From NCBI GenBank assembly GCA_943787535.1, contig CALSMU010000006.1, forward strand, positions 62,001 through 126,000: a stretch of 64,000 nucleotides of DNA, read 5' to 3'. The notes under the pieces were generated by a model. It saw nothing but the letters and a program-made list of their open reading frames with translations, did no database searches and was not told the origin of the DNA. Source of the stretch: an uncultured Flavobacteriales bacterium. GTDB lineage: Bacteria; Bacteroidota; Bacteroidia; Flavobacteriales_D; Parvicellaceae. The position numbers and the translations under genes are program-made. Within the stretch, counting starts at the first letter, position 1; the number at the start of each line of letters is the position of its first letter. Shown here one piece after another: positions 48,912 through 57,861 of this stretch.

Positions 48912-51299
48912 TTAGTTACGAAGGATTTTTCCTGTTTGTAATAAACTTTGTAATCTTTCAAGTGTTTTCTTTTCTGAACAAAGTTCTAAGAACGCTCTTC
49001 TTTCTAAATCCAATAAATATTGCTCAGATACATCAGTTGGAGCACTTAAATCACCTCCACATAAGACGTATCCTAATTTTTCAGAAATAACTTTATCATG
49101 TTCAGACATATAGTTGCCGCTCCACATAGAGTGGGCGCCTACATAAACAATTCCCATTCCTTCGTTTCCAACAACTCGAATGTCTCTTACTTTAGCTGGT
49201 TGCTGATAACCTTTGTTAGCCATATCCAAACAAACTGCTTTGGCATAAGCTAGTTGGTGTACTCTAGAAACAACAACTTCGTCAGTTCCTTCTCTTAAGT
49301 AACCCAATTCAAAAGCTTCGTATGCTGAAGTTGCAACTTTTGCTTGTCCAACCGTTAAGAATTTATTTCGTAAAGCATTTGTTCTAATATCTCCTTCTTT
49401 CATTTCTTGAGAGAATCGTTTAGCGAACTCCTTGGTGCCTCCACCACCTGGTATTAAACCTACTCCCATTTCAACTAAACCGATATACGATTCAGCATTT
49501 GCTATTACTTTATCTGCATGAAGACAAAGTTCGCAACCTCCACCTAACGTTAATCCATGCGGTGCAACTATTACCGGAATAGAAGAATGTCGTAATCGCA
49601 TGGTGGTGTTTTGAAATGCTCGAATTGCAAAATCCAATTCATCATATTCTTGTTCAACAGCCATCATAAATATCATAGCGACATTTGCTCCAGCCGAGAA
49701 GTTTTCACCTTCATTCGAAAGAATAACACCTTTATAAGCTTCTTCTTGCTCAGCCATATCAATGGCTTTGTTAATAGCTTGTAAAGTTCCTCCACCAATG
49801 GTATTCATTTTAGAATGGAATTCTACATTTAAGATACCATCTCCTAAGTGAATGATTGAAGCATCAGCATTGTTCCATACAGTGTTTGTTTCTTTTATGT
49901 TAGCTAAAGAAACTAAATCTTCTGTTCCGGGAATTACTTTGTATTCTTTTGCAGCGACATCGTAAAACTGACGAACTCCATTTTCCAATTTGTAGAATGA
50001 AGTTATACCATCTGCAACCATATCGTAAACAAATTGGGCTGGCTTTTTACCTAGCTCTTCCATTGTTTTTAATACTTTTTCGAATCCGATAGCATCCCAT
50101 GTTTCAAATGGTCCCATTTCCCAAGCAAAACCAGCTCGTAAAGCGTCATCTATCTTGTATAGTTCATCTGAAATCTCAGGAATACGGTTCGTAACATATT
50201 GAAAAACACCGCAGAAAACACTTCTATAAAAATCTCCTGCTTTGTCCTTTCCTGAGAAAAGAATCTTCGTTCTTTTCTTTAAGTCTTCTTCCAATTTTGC
50301 CGCGGCTATTGTTGCAAATTTCACTTTACTTTTTGGACCGTATTCTAGTGTTTTTAGGTCGAGCTCAAGAATTGTTTTCTTTCCGTTTTCATCTTTAGCC
50401 TTTTTGTAAAAACCTTGTTTGGATTTACTTCCTAACCAACCGTTTTCTACCATTTTAGAAACGAAATCAGGTATAGTAAATACATCATTTCGTTCATCTT
50501 CAGGACAATTATCCTTTACTCCGCTAGCGACATGCACTAAAGTATCTAAACCAACAACATCACAAGTTCGGAAAGTTGCTGATTTTGGTCGTCCCATTAC
50601 TGGTCCAGTTAACTTATCTATTTCTCCGACTGTTAAATCCATCTCTTTTACAGTGTGAAATAAATCCTGAATTGCGTAGACACCAACCCGGTTTGCAATA
50701 AATGCAGGTGTATCTTTGCATAGTACTGTAGTTTTTCCTAGAATTTTTGCCCCATAGTCCATTAAGAAGTCTACAACGCTTTGTTTCGTTTCTGGAGTTG
50801 GAATAATCTCTAATAATTTCAAATAACGCGGTGGATTAAAAAAGTGAGATCCACAGAAGTGTTGTTTAAAATCATCACTTCTTCCTTCTAACATTGTATG
50901 AATTGGAATACCAGAAGTATTTGAAGTTATTAAAGTTCCTGGTTTTCTATACTTCTCAACATTTTCAAAAACAATCTTTTTGATGTCTAAACGCTCCACA
51001 ACTACTTCAATGATCCAATCGCAATCAGCAATTTTGCTCATATCATCGGTCATGTTTCCAGTTTCGATTCTGTTTGCAAAACTCTTACTGTAAATAGGAG
51101 AGGGTTTCGATTTTAGAGAAGCTTTTAAAGCGTCGTTAACTAGTTTATTTCTTGCAGCTTTTTTATCTGTGTCTTCGGCCTCTTTTGGCACAATGTCTAA
51201 TAAAAGAACACTGCATCCTACATTGGCAAAATGACAAGCAATAGCTGATCCCATTACTCCGGATCCTAAGACTGCTACTTTTCTGATGTTTGTTTTCAT
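48912..51299 (-). CDS. 3-hydroxyacyl-CoA dehydrogenase / enoyl-CoA hydratase (FadB/FadN-like)
   Basis: 795 residues. The 3-hydroxyacyl-CoA dehydrogenase part comes first: NAD-binding VAVLGSGVMGSAIACHFANVGCSVLLLDI (GSGVMG at 12-17), CGSHFFNPPRYLKLLEIIP and a C-terminal helical domain. The enoyl-CoA hydratase (crotonase) domain follows from about residue 480: VILSNEGENFSAGANVAMIFMMA, GGGCELCLHADKVIANAESYIGLVEMGVGLIPGGGGTKEFAKRF. The order dehydrogenase-then-hydratase is that of FadN-type proteins, the reverse of Escherichia coli FadB. It is 12 bases behind the MarR gene. Confidence 0.94.
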   Translation of the reverse strand: MKTNIRKVAVLGSGVMGSAIACHFANVGCSVLLLDIVPKEAEDTDKKAARNKLVNDALKASLKSKPSPIYSKSFANRIETGNMTDDMSKIADCDWIIEVVVERLDIKKIVFENVEKYRKPGTLITSNTSGIPIHTMLEGRSDDFKQHFCGSHFFNPPRYLKLLEIIPTPETKQSVVDFLMDYGAKILGKTTVLCKDTPAFIANRVGVYAIQDLFHTVKEMDLTVGEIDKLTGPVMGRPKSATFRTCDVVGLDTLVHVASGVKDNCPEDERNDVFTIPDFVSKMVENGWLGSKSKQGFYKKAKDENGKKTILELDLKTLEYGPKSKVKFATIAAAKLEEDLKKRTKILFSGKDKAGDFYRSVFCGVFQYVTNRIPEISDELYKIDDALRAGFAWEMGPFETWDAIGFEKVLKTMEELGKKPAQFVYDMVADGITSFYKLENGVRQFYDVAAKEYKVIPGTEDLVSLANIKETNTVWNNADASIIHLGDGILNVEFHSKMNTIGGGTLQAINKAIDMAEQEEAYKGVILSNEGENFSAGANVAMIFMMAVEQEYDELDFAIRAFQNTTMRLRHSSIPVIVAPHGLTLGGGCELCLHADKVIANAESYIGLVEMGVGLIPGGGGTKEFAKRFSQEMKEGDIRTNALRNKFLTVGQAKVATSAYEAFELGYLREGTDEVVVSRVHQLAYAKAVCLDMANKGYQQPAKVRDIRVVGNEGMGIVYVGAHSMWSGNYMSEHDKVISEKLGYVLCGGDLSAPTDVSEQYLLDLERRAFLELCSEKKTLERLQSLLQTGKILRN

Positions 51300-51311
51300 T
51301 CTTTATATATT

Positions 51312-51776
51312 TTAAAATATGTTATTCTTATCTATGATTTGATTCACCTTATTTAACGTGTTAAAGCATTGTTCCAATTCCTCATCTGGAATTTCCTCTC
51401 TAATTTTTTGATTAAACTGCACAACAATGTTTGTTGCTTGTTTTCTTAGTTTTTTTCCTTCTTTGGTTAAAAATAAGCGAACCATCCTTTTATCGTCCTT
51501 ATCTGCTCTCTTTTCGATTACTCCATTATCTTGTAAAGTTTTAATCATTCTAGTGAGACTTCTTGGCTCCATACCCATTTTAGGAGCCAATTTTGTTGAA
51601 GGGGTTCCGTCTTTCTCTATGTTTAGGATTGTAATAGCAATTGCCATTGATCCGCCAAACTTAGATGCTTGCATGTTGTACATCCTGGAAATGTTGTACC
51701 ATGCCCACCTTATGTGAAAGTCGATGGTGTCTTCTGGCTTCATTTGCCCCTTATTCAATTTCGTTTCTTCGCTCAC
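51312..51776 (-). CDS. MarR family regulator of the beta-oxidation operon
   Basis: 154 residues. A winged-helix DNA-binding domain is flanked by dimerisation helices: IRWAWYNISRMYNMQASKFGGSMAIAITILNIEKDGTPSTKLAPKMGMEPRSLTRMIKTLQDNGVIEKRADKDDKRMVRLFLTKEGKKLR. The wing motif DKDDKR is typical of MarR proteins. The start is a GTG at 51776; an ATG at 51743 (residue 12) is possible. It is the first gene of the unit with the FadB-like, thiolase and acyl-CoA dehydrogenase genes. Paired operator-like repeats lie 25-70 bases upstream. By analogy it probably represses the operon until an acyl-CoA binds. Confidence 0.93.
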   Translation of the reverse strand: MSEETKLNKGQMKPEDTIDFHIRWAWYNISRMYNMQASKFGGSMAIAITILNIEKDGTPSTKLAPKMGMEPRSLTRMIKTLQDNGVIEKRADKDDKRMVRLFLTKEGKKLRKQATNIVVQFNQKIREEIPDEELEQCFNTLNKVNQIIDKNNIF

Positions 51777-51800
51777 GAAGAACGAATGTAATTAAAATTT

Positions 51801-51846
51801 GTTATGCAAGCATACTAAAATGAAAAAAAGTTATGCAAGCATACTA
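51801..51846. promoter_or_regulatory. Paired operator-like repeats upstream of the marR-fad operon
   Basis: The 17-base sequence GTTATGCAAGCATACTA occurs twice, at 51801-51817 and 51830-51846. Each copy contains the inverted repeat TATGC-AA-GCATA. Centres are 29 bases apart, close to three helical turns. On the minus strand each copy reads TATGCTTG, one mismatch from TAnnTTTG, and a TTG lies 22 bases upstream of the farther copy. The operators therefore probably overlap the promoter, as expected for autorepression. Confidence 0.7.
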
Positions 51847-51947
51847 TATTTAAAATTAAAGTTGACAAATAATAATTAATTAGCTAATAATAAAACCCTT
51901 TATAGAACCCCCTTCTTAGCTTAAATGATAATAACTGAGAAATAGAT

Positions 51948-53303
51948 TTACTCTTGATTTTCTATAATTCCTCCAGTTAATCTAGTAAGATTGGTTTTGG
52001 ATTCATTAATATTATAAATAGCTTCAAATAAAGCGGTTCCTGTTTGCAGGTATACCATTTCTATATTGCGTAAATCGAACGAATTTATTATTCCAGCGTT
52101 TTTTCTTAACTGAGCGATTTCGAAATTTCTTTTTGCCGCAGCAAATGATTTTAAGTTTATCTTGAAAATAGTTATCCGTGTATTATAAATCTCATAATGA
52201 TTTGCTAATTCCTGCGTTAGCTGGTGTTTTAATTTAGCCATGTTAAGGCTTGCAATGTCATCTTGAATTTTTACGGCTTGTATAGCACGTTTCACCTTCC
52301 CTCCATCAAATATTTTAAAGCCTAATGTGAAGTTGGCAAAGTAGTTAATGTTGGCACTATTTGAAACGTTTGTACCCGGCATCGGAAAATCGTTAATTTG
52401 AAGTCTACTGGTATTGTAACTTGCCCCGGAATTAAATGAAACTACCGGATAAATAGAGGATTTAGCTAATGTAATATCCTGTTTAACAATTTCCATATTT
52501 ATTACTTGGTTTTTTATGTTGGAATTGTTGCTAAGCATTTTTGATTCCAAGTCCTCATAATTGTACATAATATTTTCAGGCATTAATTTGTCTGTTAACG
52601 ACCAAACCAAATTAATGTCAGTACCTAGAAATAGGTTTAGGTTTTTGATTGAATTTCGGTAGGCTAATTCTTGCATAATTACAGCAGATGAATCAGCTAA
52701 ATAAGCTGATTCAAATTGTAATTGATCCACGCTTGTTGCAAAACCCATTTCCCCTTTTTCTTTTTCATGCAAGTACTTATCTCTTGAAAGTTTTAATACA
52801 TTTTTAAGCAGGTCCATCTTTTCTTTTTGAAGGTTGGTGCTGTAGTAGGCAAGTATAATTCCTTGAATGGTGTTTTCAATTACCAATGTGGCATTTCCTT
52901 CGCTTTGTACTTCTAGGCTATTTAGTTTTAACTTATTTGCTTTAATTCTGAATCCGTTAAACAGTACCCAATTTAAATTCGCTGCACCTTGAATAGAGTT
53001 TTGAAAAATTAATTCTTGTACGATAGAAAGAGGGTTGTTGCTTTGGTCTGATATGCTATTTCCTTGTTGAATGTTAATGTCAAAGGTCGGGTATCTTCCC
53101 GCTTGACCCCAAGTGTTTTGTAATTTATTTATTTCAATGTTTTTTGCAGAAATTTGAATGTCAAAATTTTGCTTCAATCCAATTTGAATTGCATCTGAAA
53201 GTGATAAAGAATCTTGTGCAACTAAAATATTAGCAACAGAACAAATAACCAATATTAGTAAGAAATATGTTTTTAATATTCTCATTATAGTTGATTTAAA
53301 CAT
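51948..53303 (-). CDS. TolC family outer membrane efflux protein
   Basis: 451 residues. A signal peptide (RILKTYFLLILVICSVANILVAQ) is followed by two long alpha-helical OEP repeats: DSLSLSDAIQIGLKQNFDIQISAKNIEINKLQ in the first and MEIVKQDITLAKSSIYPVVSFNSGASYNTS in the second. Repeat 2 continues into a heptad-rich segment (AKLKHQLTQELANHYEIYNTRITIFKINLKSFAAAKRNFEIAQLRKNAG). The start is either the ATG at 53303, inside the RND gene end, or the ATG at 53285. Overlap with the RND gene marks it as the third gene of a tripartite efflux operon. Confidence 0.92.
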   Translation of the reverse strand: MFKSTIMRILKTYFLLILVICSVANILVAQDSLSLSDAIQIGLKQNFDIQISAKNIEINKLQNTWGQAGRYPTFDINIQQGNSISDQSNNPLSIVQELIFQNSIQGAANLNWVLFNGFRIKANKLKLNSLEVQSEGNATLVIENTIQGIILAYYSTNLQKEKMDLLKNVLKLSRDKYLHEKEKGEMGFATSVDQLQFESAYLADSSAVIMQELAYRNSIKNLNLFLGTDINLVWSLTDKLMPENIMYNYEDLESKMLSNNSNIKNQVINMEIVKQDITLAKSSIYPVVSFNSGASYNTSRLQINDFPMPGTNVSNSANINYFANFTLGFKIFDGGKVKRAIQAVKIQDDIASLNMAKLKHQLTQELANHYEIYNTRITIFKINLKSFAAAKRNFEIAQLRKNAGIINSFDLRNIEMVYLQTGTALFEAIYNINESKTNLTRLTGGIIENQE

Positions 53304-56300
53304 CTTCCCTTTTTAATTGGTCGTTAGAGTATTTTAGGTTACCCATTTCAGCAACTCTTTTTAAATGTTTAGTAACAGGTTCCACTTCAATTCTGGAGGG
53401 TGCTGATGGACCTCCTCTCCAAAACCACCATCTTGCTCTTCTAATGTCTGCAAAATATCTAAGTAAAGGAGGGAAGAAGAAAAGTAAAATTAGTGTACCA
53501 AATAATACACCATAAGCAACCGAAATTGCCATTGGAATTAAGAACTGAGCTTGAAAGCTAGTCTCTAAATAGATCAACGGAAATAAACCTGCCACAGTAG
53601 TAAGCGATGTAAGAATAATAGGCCTGAATCTCGATTTTCCTGCGGCAATTCCAGCATCTTTAGGGTTCATCCCTTTTTTCAAGTTTCTGTTGTATTGGTC
53701 TAACATTACAACCGCATCATTTACTAATATACCTACCAAAGCAATTATCCCCCAAAAGCTAAACATTGAAAAGGGGATTCCAACAATTCCATGACCTAAT
53801 ATGGCACTTACAATTCCAACAGGAATAACCATCATTATTAATCTAGCTTGATAGAAAGATGAAAAATTAAGAGAAAGAATGACCAAGATTAAAAATACAC
53901 CTAGCGTAAAAGCAATCATTAACCTACCAGCCGAATCGGCAGCTCTTTCAGCTTGTCCTTTGATTTTGTAGCCCACTTTAGGAAAATATTCATGTATGTG
54001 GTCCAAGTATTCTCTTTTTATATCTGCATTAATAACAGAAGATAATTCGCCGTTATAAAGACTTCCGAAAACTCTGACCTCTTGTTTTCCGTTTATGTGA
54101 CGAATGGATACTTTTCCTCTTTTTATTTCGTAATCTGCTAAATCATTTAGCGGAAACTCTTGGCCGTTTGTTGTTTTAATTCTTAAGTCTTCTAAGTCGC
54201 CTATGGAGTTTCTATCTTGTAAAGGATATCTGGTCCAAAGTTTTACTTCATCTCTTCCGATAATTACCCGTTGAATTTCTTGACCAAAGAAACCTTGTCG
54301 AATTTGTGTTAAAATTGCTGATTCGTTTAGCCCCAACATAAATGCCTTGGGCTTTAAGGTTAAATGTATTTCTCTTAATCCGAGCCCGGCGTTGTCGTTG
54401 ATGTCTTTCACGTCTGGAATGGCCTTTATATTCGATAACAACCATTTTGTAGCTAAATTTAATTGCTCTCCATCTTCACTTTGAAGTGACAAAGAGATAT
54501 CCTTTCCAAATGGGGTGTCACCACCAATTGAGAATTTTTCAAGTCTTAATAACGAGTCTTTATGTATCCTCTCTTTTAGTGTTGCAGAAATTTCAAGAGT
54601 TGAGATATAGTCATTTTCTTTTACCGAAACTCTAATATTTCCACAATGACTACCTCTTTCTCCAATTCTTTCAGTGGAACCTAAGTTAAGTGAGTTATAT
54701 GTAATGATTGTGTCTCCATAAGTTTCTCTTAATTCAATTCCATAGTCAGATACTATGCTGTCTAGATACCATAGAAAATTTTCGGTTTGGTCTTCTCTGT
54801 CTCCTGGCTTAAATGCTATGTCTATCCCTACATTATCAAATGGAATATTCGGGTAAAATGCTGTTTGAATTATTCCAGAAATGGTAAGTCCAATAATTAT
54901 AACAATAAATATCATTGGCCCGAAAACAGTTATTCTATACCATCGTGTACAGCGCGATACTAATTTTTCATAACCATTTCTTAGCCTTTCGATACCCTTG
55001 TTGATTTTAGTTCGAATACTTTTATAGTTTTTGTTTGTACTCGCTTCTAGCGTGTGCTTGTGCGATAGGTGAGCAGGTAAAATCAAAAATGCCTCAACCA
55101 ATGAAAAGATTAAACAGCCAATTACGCTAAATGCCATCTCTTCCATCATAGCCATGTCGCCACCAACAAATAAAAGAAACCCAAAGGCAACAATCGTTGT
55201 TAGAACCGATGTAAATACAGACGATAAAACTTCCATCGTTCCATCTAATGCTGCGCGCATAGGCGATTTCCCTCTTTCAAAGTGTGAGTAAATATTTTCT
55301 GCGATAACAATCCCATCATCAACCAAGATACCAACAACTAATATCATCCCAAATAATGAAATCATATTTATAGTCATTCCGTAAAGAGCGCCTAGAGCAA
55401 ACATCCCAATCATGGAAAATGGAATGCCGAAAGCTACCCACAGTGATAGTCTCAAGCTAAGGAAAAATCCCAATACAATACAGACGAGTATGAGACCTAA
55501 AAACAAGTTTGAAGTAAGCATATCAATTCTTTGGTCCAGCATATCACTAAACATAAATAATGTTTGCATTTCAAATCCATTCTCTTCTTTGTTAAATTCG
55601 GAGACATACTGCTTTATGTAATTTGAGATACTCTTGATGTCTTCACTTCCCAGTTTTTTGATTAAGAATGTAATACTTCTTTCACCATTTACGTAACCCT
55701 TGAGAGGAATGTCTGAGAACTCAAAATTAACATCTGCAACATCTTTTAATCGAATCAATTGCCCATCTGGTAGCGCACGAATTATGTAATTTTTAATGAT
55801 ATCTGGATCCGTCGATTTACTCATGGAACGTATATATAGTTCTTCTTTATTGGATTTTATTGAACCTCCTGAAACATCTAAGTTACTTGAGCGCACTATG
55901 CTTGCAATCTGCTCAAATGAAATCCCATACCGCAACAAATCATTTTCTCTGACATCAATTGCAATAATTTGAGGAGCATACCCAATTACCTCGATTTGGG
56001 AAAGTTTTTTGGACGCTAGCATGTCCTGTTCAATTTTATCTGCAACTGTTTTTAGTTGCTTTAAATCGTCAGGTCCATGGAGAGAGACAAAGCCAACGGT
56101 GCCTCCCATGCCTCCCATGCCTCTTGTTTTTTGGCTATATACAATAGGTCTTTCAGCACCTAAGGGCATTGAATTAATGCCATCTATAGCATTTTTCACT
56201 TCTTGTAAGAGCTCATTCAAATCCGTCCCTTCAAATGCTTCAATATTGACTTTCGATAAATTTTCTGATGAAGTAGAAGAGGTTTCTTTTATTCCTTCCA

Positions 56301-56523
56301 ATCCTACTAAGGCTTCCTCAATGCGCGTTGTGATTCCTTCTTCAATTTCTTCCGGGGAAGCTCCTGGATAAGCTACGTTAATGTAAATGCGATTAGGATC
56401 CAGTTCGGGAAAAAATGAGCGATGCATAGTAAATAAGCTCAAAAGACCCGCCATGGCAGTGACTATCAAAATTGCATTCGACCAAATGGGGTATTTTATG
56501 AAAAAGGCTATAAACTTTCGCAT
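53296..56523 (-). CDS. RND family efflux pump inner membrane protein (HAE1-like)
   Basis: 1075 residues, the usual length. N-terminal TM1 (FIKYPIWSNAILIVTAMAGLLSLFTMHRSFFPELDPNRIYINVAYPGASPEEIEEGI) precedes porter domains. The TM4 proton-relay aspartates are in VVGILVDDGIVIAENI near residues 399-400. The second half repeats the fold (GIVSAILGHGIVGIPFSMFSFWGIIALVGILVNDAVVMLDQYNR) and the protein ends after FRPIILTSLTTVAGLFPLIYL and LFFFPPLLRYFADI. Family members export drugs, lipids or other hydrophobic compounds; the substrate is unknown. An unusual MGGMGG stretch lies at about 140-146. It is four bases downstream of the adaptor gene. Confidence 0.94.
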   Translation of the reverse strand: MRKFIAFFIKYPIWSNAILIVTAMAGLLSLFTMHRSFFPELDPNRIYINVAYPGASPEEIEEGITTRIEEALVGLEGIKETSSTSSENLSKVNIEAFEGTDLNELLQEVKNAIDGINSMPLGAERPIVYSQKTRGMGGMGGTVGFVSLHGPDDLKQLKTVADKIEQDMLASKKLSQIEVIGYAPQIIAIDVRENDLLRYGISFEQIASIVRSSNLDVSGGSIKSNKEELYIRSMSKSTDPDIIKNYIIRALPDGQLIRLKDVADVNFEFSDIPLKGYVNGERSITFLIKKLGSEDIKSISNYIKQYVSEFNKEENGFEMQTLFMFSDMLDQRIDMLTSNLFLGLILVCIVLGFFLSLRLSLWVAFGIPFSMIGMFALGALYGMTINMISLFGMILVVGILVDDGIVIAENIYSHFERGKSPMRAALDGTMEVLSSVFTSVLTTIVAFGFLLFVGGDMAMMEEMAFSVIGCLIFSLVEAFLILPAHLSHKHTLEASTNKNYKSIRTKINKGIERLRNGYEKLVSRCTRWYRITVFGPMIFIVIIIGLTISGIIQTAFYPNIPFDNVGIDIAFKPGDREDQTENFLWYLDSIVSDYGIELRETYGDTIITYNSLNLGSTERIGERGSHCGNIRVSVKENDYISTLEISATLKERIHKDSLLRLEKFSIGGDTPFGKDISLSLQSEDGEQLNLATKWLLSNIKAIPDVKDINDNAGLGLREIHLTLKPKAFMLGLNESAILTQIRQGFFGQEIQRVIIGRDEVKLWTRYPLQDRNSIGDLEDLRIKTTNGQEFPLNDLADYEIKRGKVSIRHINGKQEVRVFGSLYNGELSSVINADIKREYLDHIHEYFPKVGYKIKGQAERAADSAGRLMIAFTLGVFLILVILSLNFSSFYQARLIMMVIPVGIVSAILGHGIVGIPFSMFSFWGIIALVGILVNDAVVMLDQYNRNLKKGMNPKDAGIAAGKSRFRPIILTSLTTVAGLFPLIYLETSFQAQFLIPMAISVAYGVLFGTLILLFFFPPLLRYFADIRRARWWFWRGGPSAPSRIEVEPVTKHLKRVAEMGNLKYSNDQLKREDV

Positions 56524-56527
56524 CGTT

Positions 56528-57691
56528 CTACTTTCTAATTACAACTTTTTCTCCTTCCTTAATATTCACAACCGATTCGATAACAACATTAGAATTATTT
56601 GGAATACCTGAAACTGTAACTGTATTTTCTTTGTAGTCAATTATATTTACTTTTAAAGGAGTTAGTGAACTGTCATTTTCCACAATGTAAACTTCTTTCA
56701 TACTGATCAGAGCCTTTCGCGGTATTTCAACCACGTTGTCAAAACCATGTCCAATAATAGTTGCATCCAAATACATCCCATTATAAAGGCCATCTGTTTT
56801 ACTAGTAATACTCACAAAAACCGGAACCGTTTGCGTTTGTTGATTTATATAATCGCCAATACGGATTACTTTTCCTTCAAAAGATTTATTCTTGTTGTCA
56901 AGAAGGGATACGCTAGAGCCTATTGTCAATTGATTAATCTTTTCGGTTGCAATTGGAATTTCAATTTCCATTGTATTATCTCTAATGATACTCAATATCG
57001 GTGAGCCAGGATTAACAATGGCGCCAACATCCGAAAAAGCATCAATAATGCTACCGTCAAATGGTGCAGAAATAGCATATTTCTTTAACCGTTCTTCATC
57101 ACTTTTTATTTGGTAATACTCGGTAAGTATTTTTCTTGAAATAATAAAATTCTTTTCCTTTAATGAGGCAAAACTTGGTAAGCGAGAGATAGGTTCATTT
57201 ACCTTCATTTCTCTGTAAAATTTATTCCAGGTATTGAATCTATCTGGGAAGTCAATCTTTATGTCCGGTAATATGCTAGTTAATAAGGCTAAAAACCCAC
57301 TTTTCCTGGCTTTTAGGGCCAATTTTGCATCGGAGCTATTTAAGGCAAATAAAGTTTGACCTTTTTTAAAATGAACACCTTTCTTTAAACTGATGGCTGC
57401 TATTAATTTACCCTGCACTTCTGATGATACAGTTATTTTAGATGTTGATACGACTCTTCCATACCCTTTTATTGTGGAAGGAATACTGTCGTTAGAAATT
57501 AGCGATGCTGTAACACTTTTAAATTGAACAGAATCATGGGTTTCATCTGACTTTTTTCTGTTAGCCCTTATTTCTTCTGCATTCGCTTCACCATAGTTAA
57601 TTCCATTACTTTCCCCCATCTTGTAAATCATAGACATAAAGATGAGTAGAATGATTGAAGAGACGATTATTAAAACTTGTCTTACTTTCAT
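56528..57691 (-). CDS. RND efflux periplasmic adaptor protein
   Basis: 387 residues from the ATG at 57691. The frame is open to 57712, but the TAAATTTG box at 57710-57717 overlaps that start. The N-terminal segment KVRQVLIIVSSIILLIFMSMIYKMG is one membrane anchor. The barrel-sandwich (lipoyl) halves appear as GRVVSTSKITVSSEVQGKLIAAISLKKGVHFKKGQTLFALN and ISAPFDGSIIDAFSDVGAIVNPGSPILSI, with a short hairpin between. A beta-barrel domain (IGSSVSLLDNKNKSFEGKVIRIGDYI) and a membrane-proximal domain follow. It links the RND pump to the TolC-like channel and is the first gene of the operon. Confidence 0.92.
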   Translation of the reverse strand: MKVRQVLIIVSSIILLIFMSMIYKMGESNGINYGEANAEEIRANRKKSDETHDSVQFKSVTASLISNDSIPSTIKGYGRVVSTSKITVSSEVQGKLIAAISLKKGVHFKKGQTLFALNSSDAKLALKARKSGFLALLTSILPDIKIDFPDRFNTWNKFYREMKVNEPISRLPSFASLKEKNFIISRKILTEYYQIKSDEERLKKYAISAPFDGSIIDAFSDVGAIVNPGSPILSIIRDNTMEIEIPIATEKINQLTIGSSVSLLDNKNKSFEGKVIRIGDYINQQTQTVPVFVSITSKTDGLYNGMYLDATIIGHGFDNVVEIPRKALISMKEVYIVENDSSLTPLKVNIIDYKENTVTVSGIPNNSNVVIESVVNIKEGEKVVIRK

Positions 57692-57709
57692 GTATAATAA
57701 TTTGTACGA

Positions 57710-57717
57710 CAAATTTA
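57710..57717 (-). promoter_or_regulatory. -7 box TAAATTTG of the RND efflux operon
   Basis: Exact TAnnTTTG match on the minus strand, 18 bases before the ATG at 57691. It overlaps the alternative start at 57712. Confidence 0.6.
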
Positions 57718-57849
57718 AGACCCAGGAGCATAGGTAAAAAGGAAATATGGATAAAAGGTTAATACAAAGTTTTTAAGGAACTTTAATTAATTAAAAGAGA
57801 AGTATGTATAACTTTTAAAACCTTAGGTGATTGTCCTTCGCTTCCTATT

Positions 57850-57857
57850 TATATTCG
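57850..57857 (+). promoter_or_regulatory. -7 box TATATTCG of the CotH-like gene, leaderless spacing
   Basis: TAnnTTCG variant that ends four bases before the ATG at 57862. Confidence 0.5.
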
Positions 57858-57861
57858 TTTA

